Of a DNA stretch of 64,000 nt, positions 36,280 through 48,172 are shown in pieces. Positions within the stretch are counted from its first letter, which is position 1. Each line of letters starts with the position of its first letter. The DNA comes from Mrakia gelida (Eukaryota; Basidiomycota; Tremellomycetes; Cystofilobasidiales; Mrakiaceae), in the NCBI GenBank assembly GCA_024345305.1, contig BRON01000009.1:434001-498000 (forward strand). Reading direction: 5' to 3'. A program made the translations under genes and the position numbers. The notes beneath the pieces were generated by a model. It did no database searches, was not told where the DNA came from, and saw only the letters and a list, made by a program, of their open reading frames with translations.

Positions 36280-36568
36280 GAGTAGGAGTAGGAGTAGAGC
36301 TAGTGTGATGATTAATAGGTAGTTGATATAGTTGGTTTGTGATTGAGGTGCTTTGTCTGCTTTGGGAGAGACGGAGAGTTCGAAAGATGAGAAGCGAAGT
36401 CGACGTCGACGTCGCGCGATGAGCTGCAGCGACGAGGCTCGTGTATGTAGCAGCTAAGAACGGTTCGATCCGCGAAACCTACTTGGCCAGTCTCCTAGCG
36501 TGTCGTTCACAACCTATCTCCAGTCGAGAGAAACGCGTCGTGGGGATTTGAAACGTCATTGAAAGATC

Positions 36569-38131
36569 TTACTCGTCGTCCCCTTCCTCCTCCTCCTCCT
36601 CCTCCTCCTCCTCCTCCTCCTCCTCATCGTCGTCCTCCTCCGCACCTTCAGCCTTCTCCTCAGCATCAGATCCCTCCTCAGCCTCCTCGTCCTCATCCTC
36701 CTCAACCTCAACCTCCTCCTCGCTCTCGTCTCCCTCCACGGGCTTTCCGAGCATCTTCAGAACCTTCTTCGCTCGTCGCTGCTTCTCCTCGTTGTCGACC
36801 ACGGCAAGGGCGGAGGTTGCTGTTTCGGCGAGGGACTGGAGGGGTGACGAAGGGAAATACGAGAAGGGGGGGAGAGGTCAGTCTGGGGAAGCCACGAGGG
36901 GAGGAGGAGGGGAGAGGAAGAGAAAGGGAGGACGCGAGCTCGGATTAAGAAATGGGAGGGACGGGGAGGGAGTTAAGAACGAACCTCTCGAGCAGCAGGA
37001 GCCTTCACACTCGTCAGGTAGGCGATGGCGGTGTTGAAGTATCGTGTGGGGAGCTAAATAATACGAGCGAAGAGGGAAAGAGGAGGTCAAATTTCAACGT
37101 CAAAAGTCGCGTTTTTCCTCGAACGAGCTCGACGCGTCTGTCTCCTCCTCGCGAGACCCCAACAGCTGCTCCCTCCTCCCTCCCCTCACTTCTCAGCTCT
37201 TCCTCCACACCACCCATTCCCCACTTCCAACCCTCCACACCACCCTTTCTTACTTCCAAGCCCCCCATCTCCCCAAACCAAACCCCAACTCGACTCCAAA
37301 ACTCACCTGAGCCTCATCACAAGCCCACCTCAACAACCACCCCTCCCTAGCCTTGTTGAACTTCCACCTCTCCCCCGTAACTCCATCTCCCTTCTTCGCC
37401 TTCCCATCCCTGAACGCCTTCTTCTTATCCGCGTACTGCTTAGCGGTAAGCTCGAACGCCGCGTCGGTGGGGGTAAAGTCGGACTGGAAGAGAGGGTTCT
37501 GGTGTTGAGCTGCCCAGGGGTCGGCGGGGAGAGGGTGGTTGGCTTTCATGGATTTGGAGGGTTTCGTGGGGACGGGACGGTAGGTTGGAGAGGGGTTGAA
37601 GCGAAGGTAGAGGGTTGCGTAGAGGAGGGCTGAAGTGAGCGAGCGAGCGAGGGAGGGTTGGGAGGGAGAGAGAGAGGAGAGGGCAAGAGGTCAGCTTTTG
37701 GATGAGCTCGTTTGAGATGGGTAGGAGGATGAGAGCTGCGAGACGAAAACGAGTGGGAGGATGAAGGATAGGTGCTTACCTAGACGAGCTCCTTCGCTGA
37801 TATCCTTGTCCTGCTCGATATCCTCCTTGGAAGGCAGGAACTCTCCGTTGACCTTTGTCGGTTTCGCAGGAGCGACCTCCTTCTTCTCCTTCTTCGGCAG
37901 CTCCGAAGCAGCCCCCTCCTCTCCTCCCTCGACGAGAGCAGACCCAGAAGCCTCTCCGTTCGATGTCGAAGCGACGGCCGTGGTGGTCTCCTCGTCGACG
38001 ACGACCTTGACCTTCTTCGGGGCAGCCGCCTCAGCAGCAGCAGCGTCGGCGGCTCGCTTCCTCTTGTCGGGCTTAGACTTCTTGGTGGGGTTGTTGGAAG
38101 CAGCGTTCAAGTTCGTGGAACGGGAAGGCAT
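36569..38131 (-). CDS. WKF-domain nucleolar-type protein (C7orf50-like)
   Basis: ATG 38131 opens MPSRSTNLNAASNNPTKKSK. An N-terminal basic and Ala-rich region (RKRAADAAAAEAAAPKKVKV) is followed by the core WKF domain: GERWKFNKAREGWLLRWACDEAQLPTRYFNTAIAYLTSV, split by introns. This matches human C7orf50, whose function is unclear but which is found in nucleoli and pre-ribosome datasets. After NEEKQRRAKKVLKMLGKPVEG the protein ends in about 60 residues of nearly pure Glu/Asp, with TGA at 36569. It shares a 253-base divergent promoter with IMP3, a ribosome-assembly factor, which fits a ribosome-biogenesis role (inference). Confidence 0.8.
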
Positions 38132-38329
38132 CGTGAGAAGAAGGGAGAGGAGAGTGTAAAAGTGGGTGCTGGGAGTTGGGAGGGAGGAGGAAGAGTCGAT
38201 CCAGAATTTGGGAAGGAGGGAGGGAGGGAGGAGGGAACAGCTTTGCGAGCTCAAGAAACTTCAGCTTCAGCTCCGTTCGTCCTTCAACCGCTTCAATCTC
38301 GTTCAAATCGTAAGTAGAAAACTCAATTC

Positions 38330-38376
38330 TTGAACCAAACGAGAGACCAGAAGCTGACCTATCACTTTGTCTGCAG
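38330..38376 (+). other. 5' UTR intron of IMP3
   Basis: This 47-base intron has donor GTAAGT, branch agctgacct and acceptor ctgcag; the IMP3 ATG is eight bases downstream of it. It shows the lower size limit of introns here. Confidence 0.6.
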
Positions 38377-38384
38377 AACTCAAG

Positions 38385-39480
38385 ATGCGTGAACTGAAAT
38401 TCCATGAGAAGAAGCTCTTGAAGAAGGTCGACTTCCTGAACGTCAGTCCTCCTCCACCTCTCCCTTCCTCGCTTCAAAGAGCTCCCTACAAAGCTACGAG
38501 CTGATATCCGCTCTCTCCTTCCTCTCTCAACAGTACAAGCAAGACAACAACCTCCGAGAGGTCAAGGTCCGTCCTTACATCTCTTTCCCTCCCGTCCAGA
38601 GCTCTTTCAAGTCCGAGCTCAACGAAGCTGACCTCTCCTCTCCTCCTCCTTCCCTCCCTCCCTCCCTCCCTCTCAGGTCATGCGACGATACCACATCCAG
38701 GATCGAGAGGATTACCACAAGTGAGACCTCTTCCATCTCTCCTTCGTCCCTCAACCCAAGCTCATCGAGTCTCGCTCTTCTTCTACAGGTACAACAAGCT
38801 CGCTGGATCCCTTCGAGGACTCGCTCATCGACTTTCCCTCCTCCCCGCCGCCGACCCTTACCGAGCCGAGATGGAAGGTCAGGTCCTCTCCAAGCTCTAC
38901 GATATGGGTCTTCTCAACCTCGAGAGCAAGATGTCGGACGTCGAGCACAAGGTCACCGTTTCAGGGTTCTGCAGGAGGAGGTTGGCGGTCGTTGCGTGTC
39001 GAATGAGGATGGCGGAGACGGTCTCGTCGGTGAGTCCCTTCTCTTCTCCTTCTTGTCGAGTGCCGTTCAGGGTTGTGGCTAGGGACAATGGGAAGAAAGC
39101 GACCAAGACTGGAGGACTTGGGCCCTTCCCGTGAAGTCGGGCATTCTCCAGCAGCCTCCAAACGCGTCAAAGCTCACTTTCGCGTCCCCTCCCTTTTCCT
39201 CCCTCCTCTCCTCTCAGGCCGTCAAGTTCATCGAGCAGGGACACATCCGAGTAGGACCTCAAGCCATCACCGACCCAGCCTACCTCGTCACGCGGTCCAT
39301 GGAGGATTTCGTCACCTGGGTCGATACCAGTAAGGTCAAGCGAACGGTCATGACCTACAACGACGAGGTACGTCCAACTCTCTCTCCCTCCCATCGCGTC
39401 CCTCTCACGTCTTCATCTCCTGATCATCTCTTCTTCGTCTCTCTGTCTTCCATCAGCTCGACGACTTCGACCTCCTCTAG
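38385..39480 (+). CDS. IMP3: U3 snoRNP protein Imp3
   Basis: It is a uS4-like protein of the SSU processome that helps U3 snoRNA pair with pre-rRNA for 18S maturation. ATG 38385 gives [19 protein letters not shown], then [42 protein letters not shown]. The C-terminal S4 RNA-binding domain is [62 protein letters not shown], ending YNDELDDFDLL with TAG. This is near-identical in pattern to human and yeast Imp3. Five coding introns are present, including one of about 150 nt in the S4 domain. Start choice is supported by the family N-terminus. Confidence 0.94.
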
Positions 39481-39773
39481 ATTCCTTCCTCCCTCGTTCG
39501 TTCTCCTCAACTCGCGTCGCTTCAAATCGATCGCTTTCCCTTTTCGCATCCTCCTGCTTTCCATACCCACGCTTTTGCGCTCCCTCTCATACCCACTTGC
39601 TTGTACTTCTATCACATCTATCTCATCAACTCTTTTTTCCTTCTCCCAACCTTCCAGAAGCACGTTTTCTGAACGGCGTCTTCTCGGGCGGGCGCTTTCC
39701 TTCCTTCTTCGTTCGCCTTCCCTCTCCAGCGCTCCAGCCCCGAGCCAAGGTCGGCTGAGTGCGTCCAACCACG

Positions 39774-42486
39774 ATGAGCTCCCCCTCCTCCTCAAAACGA
39801 CAAGACACGGACGACCTAGCAGCGGTAGTGGTGGAGAAGAAGTTTGACCTGCTGGTGAAGAACGGGTTGGTCGTGTCGGCGAGTGATAGAGGGTGAGTCT
39901 TCACAAAGAAGAGAAAGGGAGGGACGGAGGGAAGGTTGAGCTCGCGAAGCAGAATGATAAGAGAGCTTGGAGCTGCTTCCTTCCTTCGTTGGAGTCGTTG
40001 CTCGCTCGCTCTTTTGCTGACTTGAGCTTCTTCATTTCCTTGCCCGTTTGAATAGCTACTTCGACATAGGAATCAAGGACGGGAAGGTTGTGACGCTGGA
40101 GAGGTGTATCGACGTCAACGAGGCGGAAAAGGTCATCGATGCTGAAGGAGGGATGGTGATGCCTGGAGGAGTGAGTCTACGAGCCTCTGTCCTTGCCAGT
40201 GTTTCGAAGAGTGGAAGCTGACGAGCTCCCTCTGCTGGTGGGGCAGATCGACGCTCATGTTCATCTCAGTCAAGATTCAGAGGACGGAGATGGGCCGTTC
40301 TGTGCGGACAACTTCGAGTGAGTGAGCTCGAGCTCATTCTTTCTTCCCCTTTCCTCCCTGGCTCGAGGAAAGCTGACAGAGATCTTCGCGACTCACAGAA
40401 CCGGATCGAGATCGGCTGTCTGTGGAGGAACGACAACGATGGTGAGTCGAGCCGCGAGCTCGAGCTTATCGCAGCGTCGCAGATTGAGAGCGAGCTCACC
40501 TTCTCTCCCTCCCTCCCACGTTCCTTCCAGATCTCCTTCGCTCAGCAACACAGGAAGGACGGGTCGCTCATCGATGTTCTCGATGCTTATCACAAGCGAG
40601 CAGACTCAACGGGAAGCTACATCGACTACTGTGAGTTTCGAGAGTCGCTCATCTTCATTTTGATCTCGACGCGTCGCTCTCACTCGCCCTGACTCTCATT
40701 TCCTCCTCTTCACTGACAGCGTACCACATCATCATCGCCAACCCTACTCCCTCCATCCTCTCCTCCGACTTCCCAACCCTCGTCCAACGCGGAATCACCA
40801 GCGTCAAGCTCTTCATGACCTACTCGAACCTCAAGCTCTCGGACGACAAGATCCTGGACGTCATGATCGCGGGAAGGAAGCACGGAGTGACCATCTTGCT
40901 GCATGCTGAGAACGGAGACATAATCGAGTGGCTGACGGAGAAGTTGGAGAAGCAGGGGATGACGGGTCAGTTCGATTTGCCTGTTCCCTCTCGACTGCTG
41001 AGTCTTCCCTTCTTCAGACCTGTCGCTGAAGATTCTCACCGTCGTTCTTACAGATCCAATCCACCACACCCACTCCCGTCCGCAAATCGTCGAAGCCGAA
41101 GCAGCGAGTCGAGCCATCGTCCTTGCTGAACTCGTCCAGTCGCCCCTCGTCCTCGTTCACGTTTCAGCTGGAGGAGCTGCTTTGGCGATCCGAGAGGCTC
41201 AAGGGAGGGATCTACCGATCATGGGAGAGACTTGTCCCCAGTATCTGTTCCTCAGTGAGTATTACCTCGTGCCTCCCTCTCGTCTTGAGCTCGAGCTAAC
41301 CTCGGTGAACTGGTCGCTTTCGAATCGACTCCTCCAGAGCACGACGACCTCACCAAGTTCGCTCCTCCGAACGTCTTCGAGAACTCCAAACACGTCTGCT
41401 CGCCTCCGCCAGGTCCTGATGGGACTGATCAAGAAGCCATCTGGAGGTGAGTCTACCTTCTCCTTCAAACGTCCTCGCTTCGAGGCGAGTCGGGGGCTAA
41501 CCTCGTCGCGTCCCCCTTCCCTCTCGTCCTCCAGAGGTCTTCGAAACGGCACCTTCCAAATCTTCTCGAGCGATCACTGTCCCTACATCTACGACGATAA
41601 GCGAGGCAAGCTTCTCGGACTCACGGCTGGTGTAGCGACGACGAATGGGTCGAGCGAAAAGGATGCGTCGTCGTCTCAGTCGAAGAAGAACGGCAACTTC
41701 AAGTACATTCCTAATGGTTCGCTCGCCTCTTTTCTTTCGTAAACTCGTCGAGTTCCGATAGCTGACTCCGTGCTGCTGTCGGTCTAACAGGTTGTCCTGG
41801 AATCGAGACTCGTCTACCTCTCCTGTTCTCGAACGGAGTTGAGAAGGGTAGGATCACACCGGAGAAATTCGTCGAGGTTACGTCTACGAATGGTCAGTTT
41901 CCCTCTCGCTACTCATCTTCGTGACTTCGAGACATCACCTGAATCACATAACGTTCGTTTATCGAAACAGTCGCGAAGCTCGTGAGCCCTCTTTCCATCT
42001 CAACCCCCTCGTCGTAAACTGTTCGAAGACGCGTCTGACGCTTTCCCCTCTTCTTTCTCTTCGCTCAGTACGGACTTTACCCTCGCAAGGGAACGCTTCA
42101 ACCCGGTTCCGACGCCGATATCACCATCTGGTGGCCGAAGAACGCTCTCGATCCCTTCAAGCTCGAGAACGACATGCTACACCATTCCGTCGACTGAACG
42201 TCCCGTTCTCTCTCCTCCTCCCATCTCGTTCCCTCACTGACTTCCTTTCCTCTTCTCTCATCCTTGGTTGACTCCAGACACACCCTACGAAGGCCATGTC
42301 TTCACCAACTGGCCTCGACACACGCTCGTTCGAGGGAAGCTCGTTTACTCAGAGGGAGACTTGGTCGACCAGAAACCTGGGTGGGGGAAGTTCGTGAAGA
42401 GAGGGAAGAGCTTGATGGGGAAGGAGATTAGAGGAGGTGGGATTGAGAAGGATGTTAGGAGGGTTGCTACTTGGTTGGATGTGTGA
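39774..42486 (+). CDS. PYD2: dihydropyrimidinase
   Basis: It is a cyclic amidohydrolase of reductive pyrimidine catabolism, opening dihydrouracil or dihydrothymine to N-carbamoyl-beta-amino acids. ATG 39774 opens [31 protein letters not shown]. Metal ligands are visible: HxH in [11 protein letters not shown], the carbamylated Lys in [11 protein letters not shown], His in TILLHAENG and [10 protein letters not shown], and Asp in [10 protein letters not shown]. Other family segments are [20 protein letters not shown] and [22 protein letters not shown]. It ends RRVATWLDV with TGA. About 550 residues and about ten introns. No peroxisomal or mitochondrial signal, so cytosolic. Most ascomycete yeasts lack this pathway, whereas many basidiomycetes keep it (established knowledge). 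Confidence 0.92.
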
Positions 42487-43115
42487 GGAGATGGGGGTGG
42501 GAGAGGAGTTGATCTTGGATCCGATCTTATGCGTTTACGATCTCGAGTTCTCGACGCGTCGTTTGCCGAGAAAGAACGAAGCGAAGGGTGGTGAAGGATC
42601 GTCATAAAGAAGAGCCTGGAGCGCAAGAATACGGTGAAAGAGTCTAAGATAAGTCCGAGCTGGGAGGACCGCGATACACAAGGCGAAGAAAGAAGACAAA
42701 GGGAGGCGACGCGAAACGACAAGGCAAACTAAACGAGAACGAAGGCTACAGAACGAGAGCAAGCGAGCCAGAGCGAGTGGAGAATCTAAGCGTATCATTA
42801 AAGGAGGTCCATATCCAGCAACGAGAAGAAGAAGATTAGCCGAAATGACCGAACGACCGCTAATCTATCAAAGCCATCCCAAGTTTATGAAACTGATCCC
42901 ACGAACTCCCGTACATGTTCTTATCCCCAGCTTCAACGAATCTCGACCCATCATCTATCGACCCCACCACCACGCCAAAGTCTCGGTCAGTTTTGCTTCC
43001 GAACGAACGAGAAAGAGAAACGAACCGAATCGTCGACTCACCCTGTCTCACGATCTTCGCCTGCCTCGATTGGACTCTCTCCTGCTCCTCAGTGAGCTGT
43101 CTTCTCCTCCTTCGT
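42487..43115. other. convergent intergenic region
   Basis: This lies between the dihydropyrimidinase stop and the 3' end of the small secreted protein gene. A short open frame at 42845-43318 on the + strand overlaps the secreted protein gene antisense and is not supported. Confidence 0.35.
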
Positions 43116-43657
43116 CAACCACACTCTTGAATAGCTCGGCTCGGGCAGCGGTAGTCGTTCGTGATGTAGGCGGCGCCGTCGGTAGTGCTCTAAATGCGAG
43201 AGGAAGAGGAGAAGAAGAGGGTCAGCGACGCGTCGCGACGAGGGGAGAAAGAGACAGAGATGGGATGAAGACGCACGTATTCACAGTCTCGAGCTATGTC
43301 GTCGTATCTGAAGAGTGAAGTACGGTTAGCTTCGAGGCGAAGGAGAAGAAGAAGAAGAGCTGGGCCAGTCTGAACTCGAACTCGAAGTCAAACTTACTCG
43401 CACTCCAACTCCCTCCCATTGTTATCGTAGTCCTGATCCTCCAGCTTCTTCCCGTTCTGGCTCTTCGCTGGACAGACATCTGTAAAGAAGTATCGAGAAG
43501 AGAGGTCAGCTCGATCTTGTTCGACGGGCGAGAAAGGAGAGCGAGCGAAAGACGAACAAGAGCACATCGAAGGCGAGACCGTCGCGGGAGCAGCAGCGTC
43601 GACGACGATGATCATGAGTCCAGTTAAGAGGACTGAGAGTCGAAGGAGGGAAAGCAT
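43116..43657 (-). CDS. small secreted cysteine-rich protein
   Basis: Four exons give about 95 residues. ATG 43657 opens a signal peptide (MLSLLRLSVLLTGLMIIVVDA). The mature part has six Cys: SMCSYVCPAKSQNGKKLEDQ, NGRELECEYDD, ARDCEYSTTDG, NDYRCPSRAIQECG, then TGA. The pattern LxCxY...CxY...G...CP..A resembles a common family of small secreted proteins in basidiomycetes whose function is unknown. The three introns have donors GTTCGT, GTAAGT and GTGCGT, and the joins preserve frame. No effector role can be claimed from sequence alone. Confidence 0.72.
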
Positions 43658-44136
43658 TCGTTGGGGAAAGTGTCTGAGAGAACGAGACGAAGGGTGGTGG
43701 TTGAGCGTCGAAAAGGGTGAACCGAAATCGACACCTTCCTTTCGTCTCCTCCACTTTTCCCTTAGCCCACCCGAATTGAACGGGGAGTCCCTGACTCTCG
43801 TCTCCACTCAAATTAGTCTGACTCCAACAGGGCCTCTGAGTTAGCTTGATCGCGTTCTCGGCTCCTGCTTTCGACCCGGCCTGACGCGTCGCGGGAAGCG
43901 AAGTCAGGTTTCAGACTGACGTTCTCACTCCACTTCTTCTCCACCTCACTTCCCTCCTCCTGGGCTGGTAGATCTCCCGTCAACCCGAAGCGGGGGCTAC
44001 CCTCAGTCATGAAGGTCTGAGATCTGGGCTAAGCGAGAAGAAGACGTTGGATCGTGGAGCGACGAGCAAGCCAAATTTCGAGCGCGACGTCCAATCACTC
44101 TCTCCCCTCCCAACTCAGGTCCGGAGTCAGCACTCT
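43658..44136. other. intergenic region
   Basis: This upstream region separates the secreted protein gene (-) from the weak hypothetical gene (+). A GACGCGTC element lies near 43884. No other feature is supported. Confidence 0.3.
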
Positions 44137-44682
44137 ATGTACTCCTCAGGCCGTGCGATACCCTCGTGGACCGATCAGATTACCCTGGTCTGCCTCTACC
44201 GAGCGGTCGACAGAGCCGTCGAACGCGAACGAGCCATCTTCCTTCAACGACTCCTTGCCTCCTCCTCTCGACCCTCTCCCGAAATCCACCTCTCCTTCAC
44301 TCGGGATCCAACTTCGATGGAGTTCGCGGAGGTTCGCTTCGCTACACCCGGAGGCGACCGATCTCAAGGACCCGTCGAGATCGAGCCGTCGCTCGCGAGG
44401 AGAGCGACCTTCGTCCTTCATGGCGACGAGGGATTCCTGAAGTTAGGGCGGGGTGTCAAAAGGAGAGGGACCCAGGTGTCGTCGAGGTTCATGAGCTTGA
44501 GAGCTGTGTGGAGGAGGGTGAGGGTGGTGTTTGCGTTTCCGAAGGAGGTGCGGAAGCTGGTCGGGATGGATTTGGCTGAGAGTCGGCAGAGAGAGGTTGG
44601 GAGTTGGAGGGAGGGAGGAGATGGGGAGAGGTGGAGCTGGAGAGATTCGGGAGACGCGTTGGAGGTGGGGTTCTTGCCGTAG
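44137..44682 (+). CDS. weak hypothetical protein, strand uncertain
   Basis: The first in-frame ATG is 44137; the open frame extends upstream only through non-ATG codons and may be a second exon. It reads MYSSGRAIPSWTDQ, then ITLVCLYRAVDRAVERERAIFL, LARRATFVLHGDEGF and FAFPKEVRKLVGMDLAESR, ending EVGFLP with TAG. Codon choice shifts from C-ending to G-ending along the exon, as in neighbouring true + genes. The opposite strand also has a well-biased frame (44418-44726, ending PLLLTPRPNFRNPSSP), so orientation is not settled. No domain recognised. Confidence 0.3.
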   Translation: MYSSGRAIPSWTDQITLVCLYRAVDRAVERERAIFLQRLLASSSRPSPEIHLSFTRDPTSMEFAEVRFATPGGDRSQGPVEIEPSLARRATFVLHGDEGFLKLGRGVKRRGTQVSSRFMSLRAVWRRVRVVFAFPKEVRKLVGMDLAESRQREVGSWREGGDGERWSWRDSGDALEVGFLP

Positions 44683-45427
44683 AAGGTTTGGAAGAAGGAG
44701 ATGACGGGAGGAGACGCGTCGAGCACATGTTAGTCGTGAGCACTCTTCTTCCTCTCCTTCCTGAGAAAAATGCTCTCCCTATCTAGTCAGACGCTACCTA
44801 TACTGACCTTCGGACTTCTCCTCTGTTCTTCTACGTCACACAGCTCAGGATCTTCTTCCATCTCGTCGGTCGCGACGCGTTCAATCAACCTCGCTCTTTC
44901 TCTCTTCTCGGTTCACCGAAGCAATCAAATCTGATGAAATGCCCTCATCGTCGTTGGCTTCGAAGGTCTTCGTTCTCCTGAACAACCCGAGAAACGACGT
45001 GCTGGCTGAGGCTTTGATAGGCGCTGCTTGATGTCTTTGACGGGTAAAGAACGAGCCGTGGCGAAGCGACTGAGCCCAAGGCACGTCCCTGTGCGATCTC
45101 TTCAACCGAACAAGTCCGGCGCCGCTGAGGACGATTTTCTATCAGAGTCGCCTCTACGGGACCAGAAAGGAGACCCTGGATTCTATACTTTTGACAGAAA
45201 GGAGGCGAACTCGCTTTCGGAGTCGTCCAGCCGAAGTTTCAGAAAGTCGAAGTCGAGCTGATGGCCTGACTCGATCCAACGTCTTCTCTCTTCTTGCCCT
45301 TCAACTCCCTCTCGCTGCTTCGCCCTCTTTGAAACACGCATAGGCCTCTCTTTCCCCCAGCCAGTAACCGAACCCCCTTTTGATTCCCCCAAAGCACAAC
45401 GACAGAGCCTAGCGCCCCCTTCCCGTC
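44683..45427. other. region upstream of IDP1
   Basis: It contains a 77-codon open frame from ATG 45031 (MSLTGKERAVAKRLSPR...) that lacks domain or splice support and could be a small gene, a lost exon or chance. The final part must hold the IDP1 promoter. Confidence 0.3.
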
Positions 45428-48172
45428 ATGCTTCTCCCATCCACAACCCGTCGACTCTTCTCGTCCTCCTCCTTCGCTGCTTCCAAACCTACAAACCTCT
45501 TCAGATCATCAATGTCTTCAACCCCAGCTATTATTCGTGGTAAGTTCTTCCTCACCATCTTGTCCACTCTGATCTCTACTAGCAAAGAGGTTGGGATCGG
45601 TTGAGCTCGTTTTTCCCTCTCCTGAGCCATCCTTCCTTCCAAGCTGATCGATCCCCCTCCCTTTCTTCTTTTGTCTATCAGCATTCTCTGGCGAGAAGAT
45701 CAAAGTCCAAGGCTCTGTAGTTGAGCTTGATGGAGATGAGATGACTAGGATCATCTGGAAGAAGATCAGGGACGAGGTAAGTCGCGATTCCATCATGTCC
45801 AATCCCCTCCTTCCCTCGTCGTCCTTCCTTCCCTCCTCCGTCCCGGTTTCGAGCCGAGAAAGTTGACCTTTTCCTCGATTCTGGTTGGTCTACTAGCTCA
45901 TTCTGCCATACTTGGATATCGATATCAAGTACTACGACTTGGGGTGCGTGCTGGAACGGCAGAGTTGAGCTTGAAGCGAAGAAGGAGAGAACCGGAGCTG
46001 ACCTTGCTTATCTTGCTTCTGCTTCAGAATGGAGAACCGAGACGCTGTTCGCACTCTCTATACTCTGGATTTCATCGAGAAGCCGTGCTGACACTTTCCC
46101 TCATCCTTTTCTCTACTGCAGACCGACGATCAGGTCACCATCGACGCTGCCGAGGCCATCAAGAAGGTGAGCTTCACCATCTCCTTCCTTCGAGCTCTCG
46201 AAGCCCTCAGCTGATCCGATCTTCTTTTTTTTCGGCCTTCCAGTACAGCGTTGGAATCAAGGTAGGTCTTCTCTTCCCGAGTCTGAGCTCGTAGACCAAG
46301 GAGGGAGCGAAGAGCTGACCTTTCGCGGGTTCCTCCTTCTCAGTGCGCGACCATCACGCCCGACGAGGCTCGTGTCGAAGGTACGTCTCCGGCCCTTCTT
46401 CGTTCCGGCAAAACTTTTGGATCTCAGCCTAACTGACTCTCCCTCTCTCGCTTTGGCTTTCGCACAGAGTTCAAGCTCAAGCAGATGTGGAAGTCGCCCA
46501 ACGGAACCATCCGAAACATCCTCGACGGTACCGTGTTCCGAGAGCCCGTTCGTCCTGCTCTGCTTCCTCCTTCGCTCGCACTCGCTCTCTCTCTTTCGAG
46601 CTCACACGATCTTCTTCTTCTTCGCTTTCATCAGATCATCATCCCTTCCATCCCCAAGCCCGTCCCCGGATGGACTAAGCCCATCGTTATCGGTCGACAC
46701 GCGTTCGGAGATCAGTACAAGTCGACAGACTTCATCGCTCCCGGAGCTGGAAAGCTCGAGATGGTCTACACCCCCGCCGACGGAGGAGAGAAGACCGCTT
46801 TGACCGTATACGACTTCAAGGGACCTGGAGTTGCTCGTGAGCCTGATCTTCCAAGCTCGCGTAAGCGTTCGTTCCAGGTCTGACCGCCAGGCTTCTTCCT
46901 TCCTCCTTCTCAGTTGCTATGTACAACACCGACGAGTCCATCACTGGATTCGCTCACGCTTCGTTCAAGATGGCCATCGCCAAGAAGATGCCTCTGGTAA
47001 GCTCGTGTCCCCTGTCTTCGTGCTCGTCTCTCCCTCGCTGACCTTCGCGTTCCTCGCTCGTCCCTCACAGTACCTCAGCACGAAGAAGTGAGTAGAGACC
47101 ACTCCGTCCAAGTCTCAGACCTTCCCCCCGATGCTGATCGACTCTCTTGCCTACAGCACCATCCTCAAGAAGTACGACGGAAAGTTCAAGGACATCTTCG
47201 CCGCCATCTACGAGGCCGATTACGCCGCCGACTTCAAGAAGGCTGGTATCTGGTACGAGCACCGACTGATCGACGATATGGTCGCTCAGGCCATCAAGGG
47301 AGACGGAGGATTCGTTTGGGCTTGCAAGAACTACGATGGAGACGTTCAGGTTCGTCTATCGATCTCGATTCTCGTCGCGTTCGAGCTCGTTCGCTGATCC
47401 GTCTTCCCTTCTCGCTTTCGCTTCTCGCAGAGTGATATCGTCGCTCAGGGTTTCGGATCCCTCGGAATGATGACTTCCGAGCTCGTCACCCCCGACGGTC
47501 TCATCATGGAGGCTGAGGCTGCCCACGGTTCGTCCTCATCGCTTCCTTCTGGACGTCCGCTTCGCTCGAGCTGACCTCCTCCTCCTCCCGCTCCCTTCCC
47601 TCTTCCAGGAACCGTTACTCGACACTACCGAGAGCACCAAAAAGGTTCGTCTCGTCCCTCTTCCCTTCTCGTCTTCCGTTCCTCGCGAAACTGACTTGTT
47701 CTCTTTCGCCCTCCAGGAAACGAGACTTCCACCAACCCCGTCGCTTCCATCTTCGCCTGGACTCGAGGACTCGCTTTCCGAGCCAAGCTCGACCAGAACC
47801 CTTCTCTTGAGCAGTTCTGCTCGTCGCTCGAGGCTGCTTGCGTGCAGAGTATCGGAGAGGAGGGAGTCATGACCAAGGATCTCGCTTTGGCGATTCACGG
47901 GAAGGCGTGAGTCTCGTCTCTCTCTTTCGTCTTCTCTCTTCGACGAGATGGCTGACCCGATACCTTGTCTCGGTTGCTTTGAACAGTATGAAGAGGGAGG
48001 ACTGGGTTACCACCACCGTCTACCTTGATCACGTCAACGTTCGTCCTCGTCTCCTCTCTCGTCTCGTCCTCGTCTCTTTCGCGCTCGTACTGATCTTCCC
48101 TCCCCTTCCCTTTGCTTCGACCTCTACCAGAAACTGTTGAAGGCCAAGCTCACTAAGACCGCCGCCCTCTAA
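45428..48172 (+). CDS. IDP1: NADP-dependent isocitrate dehydrogenase
   Basis: It oxidatively decarboxylates isocitrate to 2-oxoglutarate, making NADPH. ATG 45428 gives a presequence ([20 protein letters not shown]); a second in-frame ATG at 45512 starts [15 protein letters not shown]. The enzyme follows: [82 protein letters not shown], and [22 protein letters not shown]. Substrate and metal residues lie in [15 protein letters not shown] and [19 protein letters not shown]. The NADP-binding region is [25 protein letters not shown]. It ends [13 protein letters not shown] with TAA. About 12 introns. No PTS1 at the C-terminus. Confidence 0.95.

Noticed and set aside
36559..36948. Pro-rich + strand open frame
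   Set aside because: It is the antisense of the Glu/Asp tail of the WKF protein (GAG read as CTC/CCT).
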